The notes under the pieces: model-generated
What the model was told of the DNA's origin: nothing
Databases searched by the model: none
What the model saw: only the letters and a program-made list of their open reading frames with translations
Shown here: one piece after another, positions 10,525 through 22,294 of the stretch
Layout of the letters: each line of letters begins with the position of its first letter
Position numbering within the stretch: position 1 is the stretch's first letter
Assembly (NCBI GenBank): GCA_946811185.2
Contig: OX328104.1
Location: 46,794,505-46,858,504, forward strand
Reading direction: 5' to 3'
Length of the DNA stretch: 64,000 nt
Source: Hippopus hippopus
Taxonomy: Eukaryota > Mollusca > Bivalvia > Cardiida > Cardiidae
Made by a program: the position numbers and the translations under genes

Positions 10525-10665
10525 CCCTTTACCACACAATTACGCCTTTTATTGACCCTGAGAAAAGAGGCCTTTGAAAACCTTGTGGGAAAAGGAGAAA
10601 ATGCTGGTATCCAGCATGTTCTCCTTTTCCCACACTGTTTTCTATTCTTTAAAAAACAAATTTTG
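10525..10665 (+). mobile_element. MITE-A fragment with core palindrome
   Basis: It starts CCCTTTACCACACAATTAC and holds GTGGGAAAAGGAGAAAATGC facing GTTCTCCTTTTCCCACACTG, then switches to unrelated repeat sequence (two diverged copies of 'ggttacctgctcc...gtatgggttcccat' at 10665-10870). Confidence 0.65.
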
Positions 10666-11035
10666 ATGGTTACCTGCTCCTTAGTATGGGTTCCCATTTT
10701 AATAGTTAAGAATTAATTCAGATTTGAAGAAAATATCTTCAGTAATGACAGAGATATTACAAAATGTCTGTTTTTTAATCTTCTAAGTCAAAAAGAGGGG
10801 CATAACTGTGTCAAAAATATTTTGATGGTTACCTGCTCCTGTTGTATGGGTTCCCCTTTTATCCCCTTCCATAGTTAAACAACCAGTCTGAGTTTGAAGT
10901 AAATATCTTCCAAATGACAGATTTTATAAGATGTAAATTTTTTGCATGACAATGCTGACAAAGACAATGATGACATATACGACTATGCAGATGACAACAG
11001 GGCTGTAACAATACCACAAGGTTTTTTTCAACAAG

Positions 11036-12126
11036 AGGGCCATGATGGCCCTGTATCGCTCCACTGGCTTTTTAACCCTTTACCACACAAATCAAAGTGT
11101 TTATGACCTTTAAAGAGAAGGCTATTGAAAATATTGTGGGAAAAGGACAACATGTTGTCAGACAGTATTTTCTCCTTTTCCAACAATGTTTCCTACCCTA
11201 TCAAAGACAAAAATAATCATTTAAGCTACATTCAATTTGTCTTCTGCAATGGCTTTTAACTTGGTCCAGTCAAAAAATTTGTCCTTTCTTAAAGAGTAAA
11301 ATTAAGGTATCATGCACTTAATTGTCATTGACAGAGACATACAGCATAAAAAGTCTGTATGGTAATAAACTTACTTGGAAAACATAACTTCCCCCTGCCC
11401 AACAAAAAGAAAACATATCTTTTTAAGTGCAAAGATTATGTCAGTGAATACAAGCAGGTTTATTCATTGGCATGAAAGGTAAAGTTCTGGAAAGAAAACT
11501 GAATGACAGAAACCTTACTTTAAGTTAAATATTCCACTCATGTGAGCATAACTATTAGCATCAAAATAAATCACTCTCCCTGAAAACAGAACATGTCCTA
11601 TCCAAAAAACCTGAATATCAACATCAATCATGTATTATTGCAGTTTGATAATCAAGGGAGGTAAATAGTAACAAACTTTATCTCTTATAAACAGGAGTTA
11701 TTTCCCTTGATTACTATTTTAAAATGAAGTCCCTATATAACCCATGCTAAACTTGTGATCGCTGGCATTGGGCCAATTTTGACCCCAGGGCTATAATATG
11801 AAGAAATTTCTTAGAGGTCCATTAGATAAAGCTACATGCCAAATTTGGTAGCCCTGGGCCTAATGGTTTCAGACAAGAAGATTTTCAAAGATTTTCAATA
11901 TTTTTCGCTTTTGCTGCCATGGCAACCAGAGTTTTTGAAGGAATCAAATTCTTTCACGAATTTTTAAGAGGAAAATGGCAGGATCATTTTTGTGAAGTTT
12001 CATCAAATTTGAATGGGTAGTTTTAGAGAAGAAAATGTTTGAAATAAAAGTTAACACACGCACGCACGCACGCACGATGGACACCGGGCCATGACATAAG
12101 CCCGCTGGCCTTAAGCCAGTGGAGCT
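11036..12126 (+). repeat. Dispersed 'AGGGCCATGATGGCCCTG' repeat, split by other elements
   Basis: The head (11036-11068, CAAGAGGGCCATGATGGCCC) and the body (about 11750-12126, ending in a CACGCACGCACGCACG run and 'ccagtggagctaaaa') belong to one repeat; between them are a MITE-A (about 11072-11300) and element F (about 11525-11740). Element F recurs at 16540-16735. No ORF of note. Confidence 0.6.
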
Positions 12127-12794
12127 AAAAACAACCGAGCTAATAAAAGACCTAAAAAATACACCTGCATGTATCCTGTTTACTTTTCCGCAGGCAGACA
12201 GTGTAGAAATGTATATGCTAAAAGGACATTCTTGTAAGAATTTCAATGTGGCTCAAATGATAGAATGAGTCTTTGAGAGGGTTAACAACATATTGGGGAA
12301 AGGGTAAACACAAGATACCAGCATTTCACAGTAAATGCTGGTAATGTTCCCATCGTGGAAATCTTTGTGATTTTCGCATGCTGATAGAAATTGCAAAGAT
12401 ATCAACCAGCATAAATTAAAGCTACATTCAGGCATATTTAACCTAGACAACAGGTCTTGTAGGAGAGATTGACTGGGATACTTGTTGAGATCAGATAGTC
12501 CATTTTTCATTACAGTCGACCAAAATACCTGTCTAGTGGTCATTAATATTTCCAATTAAACATGTTTCATGTGCCAGTTTAGTGGCAGTTAATACTGCCG
12601 ATTAAACACGTGCGTAAGATCATCTGTTACAGTTTTCGCAGAAATCAACACATGCGTAAGGTCAGTATTTGGTAATTCGCAAAATTTCAGACTTGCAATA
12701 ATATCCACTTTTACAGTAAATCACAGTTCAAGAAAACAAATACCAGTATGTGATTAGACTTTAGCACTCTGCTGTAAGGTACAATAAACGTTAC

Positions 12795-12918
12795 CTAAAT
12801 TCTGTGTTTTGACTGTTCTGCTGGATTCATCAGAACTTTCCAGGGTGTTTGCAATGACCTCAGTGAACTTGCTGACAACTTGTAGAACTTTGCTTGCCCC
12901 ACCACTGTTCCCAGAGGC
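12795..12918 (-). CDS. Exon: GAIN subdomain A end (41 residues)
   Basis: 124 bp, phase 0 to 1, acceptor TTTTACAAAG, donor GTAACG. It encodes SKVLQVVSKFTEVIANTLE, an amphipathic helix expected before the GAIN beta subdomain. Confidence 0.78.
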
Positions 12919-12944
12919 CTTTGTAAAAGTATAGAAGTTAACTC

Positions 12945-13215
12945 AAGCCTTTGCCACACAATCCCATGTTTTAATCCTTAACCAAATGACAGAATTTAAG
13001 CCTTGTCCAAATTGAAAACATTTGCAGGAGACAAATGTAGCTCAAAAGGAAAATGTTGTCTGAGAAATGGTTTCCAGCATTTTCTCCTTTTCCCACTATG
13101 GTATCAACACCAACTAGTTCATTCCATAAATTGAGCCACTTTTAAACTGTTGTCTGCAAATGGTCCCAATATAGGCAAGTCTTTAATTTTGTTATGCAGT
13201 AAAAAGTTAAGAAAC
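12945..13215. mobile_element. Overlapping MITE-A fragments
   Basis: Two starts (GCCTTTGCCACACAATCCC and CCTTAACCAAATGACAG) and one core (GTTTCCAGCATTTTCTCC) indicate a copy inserted into, or recombined with, another of opposite orientation. Confidence 0.55.
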
Positions 13216-13479
13216 AACTAAAGAAAATTAACTCATTACCTATGGAAACATATATGATGCAGACAGTGTCCTTTGCAAATTGGGATAATCAATACGAATT
13301 GAGGTCTTATAGATATAATGGAATTAAGAGAAAACATTCTAGCAAAAGGGTAGAAAATATTGTGACAAAATGCTGGTAACAAGTCATCATGGTAACCTGG
13401 TAAAGATTTAACTCTTTACCAAATAACAAAAACTTAAACACAGAGGTGGCCAAGCAGACAGATGGCCACTGAGCTAGAT

Positions 13480-13690
13480 TTAACTCTTCACTGCACAATT
13501 CCAAGTTTTAACAACCCTAAGGAAAAAGCCTTTTGAAAACATTGTGGTAAAAGGAGAAAATGCTGTTAACCCACCATGTTTTCTACCCTTCCAAACACGT
13601 ATTTCAATTCTTGGGTGACATTTTTTTTTGTTGTCTACAAATGCTTTGAATTCGGACAGGGCCAGAATTTTGTCGTTTGGAAAGAGTTAA
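13480..13690 (+). mobile_element. MITE-A copy with TTAA at both ends
   Basis: TTAA at 13480-13483 and 13687-13690; the core palindrome is disrupted (AATGCTGTTAACCCACC). It ends 30 bp before the GAIN exon at 13721. Confidence 0.75.
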
Positions 13691-13720
13691 CTGTGTATCT
13701 TGTAAGAATTATGTTTGTAC

Positions 13721-13807
13721 CTCAGATGTTTCTACATTGTCCATCAGTGATTTGTAGGATTCGCTGTTTCTTGGATTTAAAAGGTTACTTGTCGTCTCCA
13801 GGAAACC
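13721..13807 (-). CDS. Exon: GAIN subdomain A continuation (29 residues)
   Basis: 87 bp, phase 0-0, acceptor TTTCTACCTAG, donor GAG|GTACAA. It reads FLETTSNLLNPRNSESYKSL, the 'snlL..rN...w..L' helix common in GAIN domains. It is found only by phase and motif, but fits exactly between its neighbours. Confidence 0.78.
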
Positions 13808-13999
13808 CTAGGTAGAAAGAGATTTTCATATCTTGTTCAAAAGTTGCAAAAACAAGTCCAAGATATATCAAAAATAACTTTTACCTTGCAGTACATGAAC
13901 ATGAACATGTCACATATTTCTGCATGAAAAATATCTTTCTTCACAATGCTTTTATATTTAGGCTGTGTTGAGACACAAACATTTCTAAGTTGGCAGTAT

Positions 14000-14860
14000 T
14001 TAGTTCACCCTTTACTGCACAGTGTTGACTTTGAAGGACCCTAAGAAAGAAAGCTTTTGAAAACATTGTTTGAAAAGGAGATAATGCTGGTGACCAGCAT
14101 TTTCTCCTTTTCCATGATTTTTTTCTACCCTACGAGAGACAAATTATTATGTTTGAGTAACATTTAATTTGTCATCTGCAAATGCTTTCAATTTGGACAA
14201 TGCCAAAATTTTGTTCTCTGGTAAAGAGTTCATCCTTTACCAAACAGTCCCTTGGTTTTGATGACCCTGGAGATGAACACATGAAAACAGAATGGGAAAA
14301 AGAAAATGTTGGTTACCAGAATTTGCCCATTTTCCCACTATATTTTCCATGGTACCAAAGAAAATTCCCATCATTTGAGCCTCACTGAATTTGTCATGGA
14401 CAAGATTGAAATTTTGCCATCTGGCAACAAGTTAACTCCCTACAAAACACCAAAATTTTTTCACATTGCTAAATTCAATGCAATCGCAGATGACAAGTTT
14501 GATTAAACTCCAGATAATTTCTGTCCATGAATAGGTAGCAAAAATTTCAGGAAAAGGAGAAAATGCAGGTAACCGTCATTTTCTTCCATTCCCACAATAT
14601 TTAAAAAAAAAAAAAAAAAACCTTCAGTGTCAGTAATTCTTTACCATACAATCCAGAGTTTTAATGACCTAGACTAAGTAGACTTTTGAAAACATTGTGG
14701 GAAAAGGAGAAAATGCTGGTAACCAGCATTTTCTCCTTTCCCACAATGTTTTCTACCGTATCAAAGACAGAAATCATCATTTTGATCTACATTTGAATAG
14801 TGATCTGTAAATGCTTCCAATTTGGTCTGGTCCAAGATTTTGTCGTTTGGTAAAAAGCTA
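14000..14860. mobile_element. Four MITE-A copies in tandem array, alternating orientation
   Basis: Copies run about 14005-14232 (+), 14233-14425 (+), 14430-14610 (-) and 14636-14860 (+). The last is close to consensus: AAAACATTGTGGGAAAAGGA at left faces TCCTTTCCCACAATGTTTT at right around GCTGGTAACCAGC. An 18-base A run sits at about 14603-14620. Confidence 0.75.
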
Positions 14861-14898
14861 AAACATGGAAATGTTTGACAAAGAGTTGAATTTAATAC

Positions 14899-15111
14899 CT
14901 GTGATTGTTGTTCAGACACTTCAATACCCTGACTCAGGTCAGCAATTTTCTCCAACATTGCTGTTACAGCGACAACTTCACCATCAGTAACTGGTGGAGC
15001 AGAACTATCTGTTGAATCCAGTCTTGATTTTGTAACAGTAGCTAGCACACTTAGAACATCATCCAACACTTTCCCTTTGGTCTCATCAGTTGCATTAATA
15101 ATCAAATCAAG
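14899..15111 (-). CDS. Exon: GAIN subdomain A (71 residues)
   Basis: 213 bp, phase 0-0, acceptor TTTGTAG, donor CAG|GTATTA. The product is helical: KGKVLDDVLSVLATVTKSR, then VVAVTAMLEKIADLSQGI, which is the helix pattern of GAIN subdomain A. A palindromic MITE fills the intron a few dozen bases downstream. Confidence 0.85.
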
Positions 15112-15534
15112 CTACAAAGTAAAATGAAAATCAAATTATTTATCTCATTCTGTTTACTACACATATTTTAACAACCCTGAGGAAAAAATGTCCTTTGAAA
15201 ACATTGCAGGAAAAGGAGCAATTACCATTTCCCTCGATGTTTTCTACACTTCAAAGAAAAATCCCATTATTTGAGCCACATTAAACTTGTCGTCTGCAAA
15301 TGCTTTCAGTATGGACAAGTCTAGAATTCTCTCAACTAATCGATAGTTGATGGGATTTGTAATTGGACAGGTTTTTTAAAATCATGTACCGAAAAAGCAA
15401 AATTGCTTGCATGATCAAGACTTGGGACTACACAGAGATGACTTTTGGCTCACTTAGAATGACTCAAGCCTATTTTAAAATGATCCTTGTCTCAAAATCA
15501 AGGAAAAATTATATGGAGGGGGTAGATGTTGTAT

Positions 15535-15794
15535 ATATGAGCCATGCTCTCTAAAACAGGGTTTAATGCATCTGCAAAAAGTATCCACCCATGTCAGCCT
15601 TCGTAGTCCATAAATGCTGGCAGGGGCCAAAACTTTTTGCTGTCTTTAAATTTTCCTTATGTCAAAGGACCATTCTACCTCATGTCGGTTATTAAACAAA
15701 ATGGATTTTAGGAATACATAATTATACGATGACTTTCTTTGTATAATGCATCACTAAGATGCATCAAACCTCCATTTGCAAGAGCATGGCTCAT
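15535..15794 (+). mobile_element. MITE-B copy
   Basis: ATATATGAGCCATGCTCT at left and GAGCATGGCTCAT at right; the central inverted repeat has diverged (cagccttcgtagtcc). In the intron between HRM and GAIN exons. Confidence 0.75.
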
Positions 15795-16219
15795 GTAAGT
15801 TGACACCTTTTCTGCTTGGGTTAGCTTTTATAGCAATATGGTAAAGTGTTTGCTATTGACAAGGAAGTTGCAGGCTCCATACCAAATCTTAGCAATGTTT
15901 ATCGGCCTGCCACATTTGGTACTCAGTGCTGGACTGTGAAGAGATAAGTTCTGGTTGCATTAGAATATCTCAAGCCTGTTTCACAGTGATCATTGTATCT
16001 GAGAAATTCTAGGATGAATGTAATATGGAGAGGGTATAAATATGTAATGAGCTTTTGTAGCGATATGGTAGAGTGTTGTCTTGTAGAACAGCAGGCCCTG
16101 AACAAGTTTTTTATAGGCCTACTACATTAAATTTTTGTGCCCACCATTGCATATGATCCTATAATTCTGTTAAATAACTAAATAGGAAACTGAGTCTTTT
16201 TACAATGTTGAAAACCTAC

Positions 16220-16311
16220 TTTCTGTGACGAGTCAGCAATTTCAGACCTCACACAGGAATACCTTGGGAGCTTCCAGTTGCCAAGACTATCACATTTTCT
16301 TGATATGTTAC
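16220..16311 (-). CDS. Exon: HRM domain, C-terminal half
   Basis: 92 bp, acceptor CAAACAG, donor GTAGGT, phase 1 to 0. It encodes GNISRKCDSLGNWKLPRYSC, completing the HRM (R-x-C, G-x-W, final Cys), then a short linker into GAIN. It is too short to stand out as an ORF, but both halves join in frame to a complete domain. Confidence 0.88.
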
Positions 16312-16539
16312 CTGTTTGAAAAAAGAAGAAAATCCATATCTCTGGAGAATCATTTTGAGCTTAAACCCTTTGCACAGGTATGTTGTTTACTTTTAGCCAC
16401 TATCGGCTTTTAATATGGATGAGTCTAAAATTTGTCATTTTTAGAGAGATTTAATTGGAAAAGAGTTATTTTCATGCATCCAATTCTTAAAACACATCAT
16501 CTAAAAGGAGCAAATGTTAAAAGCCACACGTTATTTTAA

Positions 16540-17190
16540 AATATTCAGCTCATCTCAGTACGATCATTACCATCAAAATAAACCATTATTTCTGAAAGTA
16601 AACATTTTCCATCCAAAAAACCTTGAATACCTATCATGTTATTGTGCATTTTGATAATCAAGAGAGATGAATGCAACAAACTACCTGATAAGTAAACTGG
16701 CGCTATTTCCCTTGATTACTATTGAACTTAACTACAGTTCACTATGAACTTTGGTCTCGCAAGTTATCAAATTTTCTCACAAAGCTTGAAGCAAATACAA
16801 GAAACATGAAATCCACTACATACAGAATACTATGTTGTAATAACTTTCCTCATTCTTGTATGATTCCAGTAGCGTGAGAAAATTTGATATCATGCAAGAC
16901 TGAAGGCTGAGCAAGATGTCAAAATTAACTTACTTTGCGAGAAGCTAATAGAAATACCAGAAAAGTTACTACAACATAATATTCCTCTTATTACATACCT
17001 ACAACTTTCATCGACAAAATATATTGCAATTATTGACACTATATCCAAAAACAGTACACAAAATAAAACAAATAATGGATTAGATGGTAATAACTTTATT
17101 CTTATGAGTGGCGGGTGAATATCATAGCATAACACACTGGAAAGTCAAATCACTGTATTTGACGCCATATAGATACATTTTTTTTTCTGT
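16540..17190 (+). repeat. Elements F and E, adjacent
   Basis: 16540-16735 matches 11525-11740 (phrases 'catcaaaataaa', 'tttgataatcaag', 'tatttcccttgattactat'). 16790-17190 matches 4660-4900 and 36530-36830 and contains an inverted pair, 'gttgtaataactttcct' against 'aaagttactacaac'. Non-coding, class unknown. Confidence 0.6.
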
Positions 17191-17280
17191 CATGTGTGTT
17201 ATTTTACCCATATGTATTTTCAGCGGGTAAAAAAATTACTGGTATATAATGAAACACAATATCATTCTGTACATATTTAC

Positions 17281-17385
17281 CATATTGATTCTTTGGGCAG
17301 TCAGATTTGACAGTGATTCCTATAGCTGTTCTATTCCACAGTATACCATGATTGTCCTTATCAGCCTGACAGGCTTTGTCTACAT
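17281..17385 (-). CDS. Exon: HRM (hormone receptor) domain, N-terminal half
   Basis: 105 bp, acceptor GTCACAG, donor GTAAAT, phase 1-1. It encodes ACQADKDNHGILWNRTAIG followed by KSDCPKNQY. The pattern G-I/V-x-W-x-x-T-x-x-G with flanking cysteines is the signature of the HRM domain found before GAIN in many adhesion GPCRs. Confidence 0.88.
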
Positions 17386-17421
17386 CTGTGACAGACATGC
17401 ATATTGTCTTGAAAAAATATC

Positions 17422-17657
17422 ATTTGAGCCATGTTCTGGCAAAAGGGGGCTTAATACATCTCAGTAATGCACTGCACCACGCAAGACATCACATAATCAG
17501 GAATACATAAAATCGATATTTGTCTAATGACCAACTAAATCATGAGATAGACTGGTCATTGGACATGCACAAAATTGACCAAACGCAGAAAGTTTTGGCA
17601 GGCTGAACTGGGTCAATACTTTTTGCAGATGCATTAAGCCCCCTTTTCATGGCTCAT
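17422..17657 (+). mobile_element. MITE-B copy
   Basis: TTTGAGCCATGTTCTGGCAA at left and CCCCCTTTTCATGGCTCAT at right. It lies 37 bp from the HRM exon at 17281-17385, on its acceptor side. Confidence 0.75.
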
Positions 17658-18254
17658 TTTATCTAAATACTGTAAAAGCAACAATTTGAAAACATGTTTT
17701 ATGGAAGAACAGACAAATTCATGAACTAACTGCCCGCAATACAGATCATCAGGGTACTGCTTTCCTAAAATATTCACAAGTTTTTGTGAACGACTTCTTG
17801 TAACTTTATGCCTGCATTCACATATACAAAATTTGTAAATCCATTATACTAAACTTTCGTAACTTTGTGAATTTGCATAAGTAAATATTTCTGTAACTCT
17901 TCAATGGAAGGCAGGAACAATAACCGGTAGTTCCCAAGCAGTTGTAACCTTGGTAAACAGAGCATTCCGTTCAACCAGAAGGAAATATGACTTAATTTAC
18001 ACACATTTATGCTACTTTTCTCTCACTTTACCTCATTTCATAATTATGTCAGCCGCTTCTGTCAAATTTTGATAGTGTGCATGTGATGAAAAAATAATTT
18101 GCTATAAAAAATTGAAACTAATAATTACTACAGATAGCTGCAAGGATAATTCTCAGATTTCTTTCTCTTTGACAATGCAGTACAAAAATGCCTCCAACTT
18201 TTGGCCTATGTTTTCACTTACATGTATTCGTAAAAACGGTCCCCAGAATCTTAC

Positions 18255-18428
18255 CTATTACACTACAGATGGGTTCTTGTACACTCCATGTTCCATCATT
18301 CTGACAAACTGTCATTGCATTCCCTTCCACTCTATACCCATCTTTACATGAAAAATAGGCTTTGGAATGAAAAGTTGTGTCACTGAAGCTAATTGAGCCA
18401 AAGTCTGGTGCAGCTGGTCTTCCACAAT
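18255..18428 (-). CDS. Exon: sushi/CCP domain 6
   Basis: 174 bp, phase 1-1: DCGRPAAPDFGSISFSDTT, FSCKDGYRVEG, CQNDGTWSVQEPIC. It is the last CCP before the HRM domain. The exon joins in phase to the HRM exon at 17281. Confidence 0.93.
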
Positions 18429-18460
18429 CTGAAAGAGAGGTTAAAAAAAAATAAACAAAA

Positions 18461-18751
18461 TCATGCTCTGGCAAATGGAGGCTTAATGCATCTCTGTGAT
18501 GCATGATACTACGCATGTAATCAAAGTATTATATATCCATAAAACTATTTTGTATAACAACCTACTGCATCATGAGATGCACTGGTCCTTCAACATGCAG
18601 AATATTGACCAAAAGCAAAAAGTTTAGGCCAAGCAGAGACATGTATTGTATGTCTCTGGGCCAAGGTATGCCTGGGCAGACCACACAGGATGAATCTGCT
18701 GATACTTTTTGCAAATGCATTAAGCCCGCTTTCCACAGAGCATGGCTTATT
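18461..18751 (+). mobile_element. MITE-B copy
   Basis: TCATGCTCTGGCAAATGGAG at left, CCACAGAGCATGGCTTAT at right. It contains a short duplicated phrase (gacatgtattgtatgtctctggg). It lies 33 bp from sushi exon 6. Confidence 0.7.
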
Positions 18752-18865
18752 TCATTGTTTGACTATCAGTGTAAGTACATGTTACATTAAGTTTTGGTGG
18801 CAAAGGAAAATGCTACAATTGTCTCACTCTATTTTATTTCCTCAATGCTTTTCTAGAAAAGAAAT

Positions 18866-19103
18866 AGTTTAGTTGTTTCACTCTTTACCAGATGACAAAA
18901 TTTCAGACTCGAGCAAAGTGAAAACATTAATTGCAGACATCAAATTTAATGTAGCTGAAATTATGGTACTGGTCTTTGAAAGGCTTGAAAACATTGAGGA
19001 AAGACAAGGAAATTGCTGGTTACCTGGGTTTTCTCCTTTTTCCACATTGTTTTCGAAGGACTTCTTTTAAGTTGTTAAAACACAAGATTGTTTGGTAAAG
19101 GGT
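18866..19103 (-). mobile_element. MITE-A copy, reverse orientation
   Basis: It begins ACTCTTTACCAGATGACAAA and ends GTTTGGTAAAGGGTTAG. It is a nearly full-length reversed copy whose core arms have diverged (gaaattgctggttacctgggttttctcc). Confidence 0.7.
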
Positions 19104-19189
19104 TAGAGGGGTAGAAAACACTGAGAAAAAAGAAGAAAATCCTGGCTTAACAGCCTAGGAGTTAAAAGAACTCCTATATAAACTTTGAA

Positions 19190-19402
19190 CTGTTAACCCT
19201 TCTCCTGCTAAATAACTTAAATGAAAGTTTTAAGCCTGTAGTAAAAACCTAAATGTTGCTATTTCAAACATACTTTTTGGAGAAAAATATCTCCTGATTG
19301 GACCGTGTAGATCAAAGATCAGACTGCACATTCTGTGCAGTCTGATCTTGATCTACACTGTCAGCAGAAGGTCAGTGAGTCGTGCTTAGCAGCATAAGGG
19401 TT
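19190..19402. repeat. MITE-C: hairpin repeat (AGACTGCACATTCTGTGCAGTCT)
   Basis: A palindrome (gatcagactgcac/gtgcagtctgatc) is followed by 'ttgatctacactgtc' and ends 'gcagcataagggtta'. Related copies: 22150-22290, 23700-23785, 25235-25350, 38105-38316, 39055-39190, 52170-52370, 54300-54410, 56270-56380 and 57255-57430. Confidence 0.75.
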
Positions 19403-19425
19403 AAGGAAGTAAAATGTATAACTAC

Positions 19426-19599
19426 CTATGATCTTACAAACTGGTGTTGAGTCACTCCAATTTCCATCAAGATCACAGACCTGCAGGTTCTTTCCTATCA
19501 ACTTGTACCCATCCTCACAGCTATAGTGAGCTGTAGATTTAACAGTTGTTTTATTGTATAGGACTGTACCAAAGTTAGGCTTATCTGGGACACCACAGT
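19426..19599 (-). CDS. Exon: sushi/CCP domain 5
   Basis: 174 bp, phase 1-1: DCGVPDKPNFGTVLYNKTT, YSCEDGYKLIG, CDLDGNWSDSTPVC. It has full CCP spacing with the conserved Trp before the last Cys. A palindromic MITE copy follows within 30 bp on the acceptor side. Confidence 0.93.
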
Positions 19600-20446
19600 C
19601 TGCAATAAAGGGTAAATGGATGCATACTTTCGTTAACTCTTTTCCACAAATCCGGACTTTCAACAACCATCAGGAAAAAACTTCAAAAACATTGTCAGAA
19701 AAGGAGAAAATGCTGGTAAACAGCATTTTCTCCTTTGCCCACTACATTTTCCAACCTAAGAAAGACAAGTTTCTTATTTTGAGCAACATTTGACTTGTCG
19801 ACTGCTAATGCTCTTGATTTGGACAAGTCCAAAATTTTGTTGATTGGTAAAGAGTTAAGGTCTCTTGATAGGATAATTGTATACATGTTGTGCTTTGAGC
19901 TCATTTTGATAAACACATTTGAAAACATTGTAGGAAAAGGAGCATTTTCTCTACTATAGTTTCTGTCCTTTCATAAATAAATACCATCATTTCAGCCTCC
20001 TTTTATTTTTTGTTTCCAAATGCTTTCAATTCGAAAAAAATTTGTTGCATAGTAAAGAGTTAAACTATAAGTTGTCATTGGCATCTTTTAAAGTTTGGTT
20101 ATATTGTGGGCAGGCTTGTTTCTTTTTCTTATAAAATTTTTATTTTCAAATAGTCACTTGTATTCCTTCTGCTTAAACAATTATACAAGTACTGAAAATG
20201 TTATCAGTCAGATTGCTGGATTTTGTACACTCCCTGCACCATTCTATTTGTTTTAAATCTACCTAATAAACCCTCAAAATCATTAACCAATTTCTTTGTT
20301 TCTATTTAAGTTTAACGCTGTTTTAACATCTTAAGCCATATCACTGCGATCAGTGCACCTAAGCATGTGTTTCCTGGCTTTCTCACACCAATACCAAGAC
20401 AAAAATTTTTCCAGCTAGTCTACTTTTCTCATATGAATCAGAGGTA

Positions 20447-20552
20447 AGAAGCTAAAAATCGCCAGAAGAAAGTTTGCCTCAACTGGGTATCGAACCTGCA
20501 AACACCAGGTCTAAATCAGATACACTAACCACTGAGCTGCATTAACCAAGCT
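20447..20552 (-). repeat. tRNA-derived SINE head
   Basis: Minus strand: CAGCTCAGTGGTTAGTG (A box) and GCAGGTTCGATACCCAG (B box) at tRNA spacing. No matching acceptor arms. The flanks look like unrelated intron. A short SINE fragment is most likely. Confidence 0.65.
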
Positions 20553-20624
20553 ACATAAACTATTTAACCTTCACCAAACAACAAGATTCAGAACTTGTCA
20601 AAATTCAAAGCAACTGCAGATGAA

Positions 20625-20935
20625 ACTAGAGCTGTCACTGAATGTGACTTAATATCCCCGCCAGCGCTTTGACCGAAAAAAGTGTCAAGTTCAAGGGGAG
20701 ATAATTCCTCAACCAGGAGGAGTTGACACTTGAAAATTGCGTCTTGCAAATCTTCAATATATGATCAATATATGTGCAAAGTTTCAATACAATTGAAAGA
20801 AAACTGTAGGAGGAGTTTGCGACACAAAATTACTAGTATTTTGTACACAGACAGACACACGGATGGACACACGGACGGACAGACAGGCTGATTCCAGTAT
20901 ACCCCCGAAAACATTCGTTTTGCGGGAGTATAAAT
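20625..20935 (+). repeat. Dispersed repeat with GACAGACAGAC tail and CGGGAGTATAA end
   Basis: It opens 'agagctgtcactgaatgtgac' and closes with a run of 'cggacggacagacagg' and 'tttgcgggagtataa'. Same general style as the repeats at 3460-3690 and 31375-31690 but a different sequence. Non-coding. Confidence 0.5.
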
Positions 20936-21094
20936 ATGAAATGTGGCTAAATGATCGAAATTTAGAAAACATTATGGGAAAAAGGAGGAAATACTGGCTT
21001 CCAGTCTTTTCTCCTTTTCCCTCAATATTTTCAAAAGCCATTTTTATCAGGGTTGCTAAACACAGGACTGTTTGGTTAAGGGTTGAAATATTAC

Positions 21095-21268
21095 CTATTA
21101 CATCACAGGTTTGTCCAAGTGCACTCCATGTCCCATTTTCCCAGCAAACTACAATTTCAATTCCTTCTAATCTATATCCATCTTCACAAGAAAAAATGGC
21201 TTTGGAATTGACAGTTGTGTGGTTGTAAACGACTGAGCCAAATCCTGGTTTTGATGGTATTCCACAGT
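21095..21268 (-). CDS. Exon: sushi/CCP domain 4 (recent duplicate of domain 3)
   Basis: 174 bp, phase 1-1: DCGIPSKPGFGSVVYNHTT, FSCEDGYRLEG, CWENGTWSALGQTC. By my count it differs from domain 3 at about 17 of 174 bases, several clustered near the third cysteine, and keeps all structural cysteines and the tryptophan. Both copies appear functional by frame and splice sites. Confidence 0.93.
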
Positions 21269-21491
21269 CTGAAAGAGGTAAAACCTTAAACCTATAACAA
21301 ACAATCCCATATTAAAACAACTTTTGAGAAAAAGGCTTCATAGTGAGAAAAGCAGATAATGATGATTACAATAATGTTTTTTCTACTCAAACAGTTTTCT
21401 ACCCAATTGATATACTAGGAAAGGTATTTGTTGTTTTAAGAAGGAGGCTGTTTGATTGTTGTAACAGCAGCATAAACCATTGAAATATTAC

Positions 21492-21665
21492 CTATTACAT
21501 CACAGGTTTGGCCAAGTGCACTCCATGTCCCATTTTCCTGGCAAATTGCCTCTTCAATTCCTTCTAATCTATACCCATCTTCACAAGAAAAAAAGGCTTT
21601 GGAATTGACAGTAGTGTGGTTATAGCGGACTGAACCAAATCCTGGTTGTGATGGTATTCCACAGT
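21492..21665 (-). CDS. Exon: sushi/CCP domain 3
   Basis: 174 bp, phase 1-1: DCGIPSQPGFGSVRYNHTT, FSCEDGYRLEG, CQENGTWSALGQTC. About 90% identical at nucleotide level to domain 4 only 220 bp away, with some flanking intron also shared. It carries one NHT glycosylation site. Confidence 0.93.
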
Positions 21666-21689
21666 CTGAAAGAAGAAAAACTCCAAACC

Positions 21690-21920
21690 TTTCAAACCAC
21701 ACAAAATTCCGAGTTTCCATGATCCAGGGAAAGAAACCTTTTGAAAGCATTGTGGGAAAAGGAGAAAATGCTGGTAACCAACATTTCCTCCTTTTTCCAC
21801 TATGTTTTCTACCCTTTTCAAAATGAAATTTCAATTTTTAAGTCACATATATATTTTGTCATCTGCAAATGCTTTCAGTTTGGACTGGTCAAGCGTTTTG
21901 TCGTTTGTTAAAGTGTTAAC
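21690..21920 (+). mobile_element. MITE-A copy
   Basis: It starts TTTCAAACCACACAAAATTCC, with core GTGGGAAAAGGAGAAAATGC against CATTTCCTCCTTTTTCCAC, and ends TTTGTCGTTTGTTAAAGTG. It begins about 25 bp from sushi exon 3. A further worn copy continues to about 22150. Confidence 0.7.
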
Positions 21921-22294
21921 AAACAATCCTGTGTTTCAAGAACTTTTTGGGAAAAAGGCTTTTAAAAACATCGTGGGAATAGGAGAAAATAGCTAGTGAC
22001 CAGCATTTTTTTTCCTTTTCTCAACATGTTTTCTACTTTATGGCAGACAAATCATGTAATAATAGCCACCGTTAATAACATTAAGTTGTCTACAAATTCT
22101 TTTAACTTTGACAATTCTAATTTTTTTTCCTTTTTCTGGAGAAAGGATTAAGATTGCTTTCAGCACCATTAAGCCAGTTTGTGGACAGTAGACAGTGCAG
22201 TTCAAGATCAAACAGCACTCAATGTGCAGCCTGTTCTTATATTTGCACTGCCTGCAGCTGCTATTCAGTAAGGCAGCTGCTATTCAGTTAGGTA

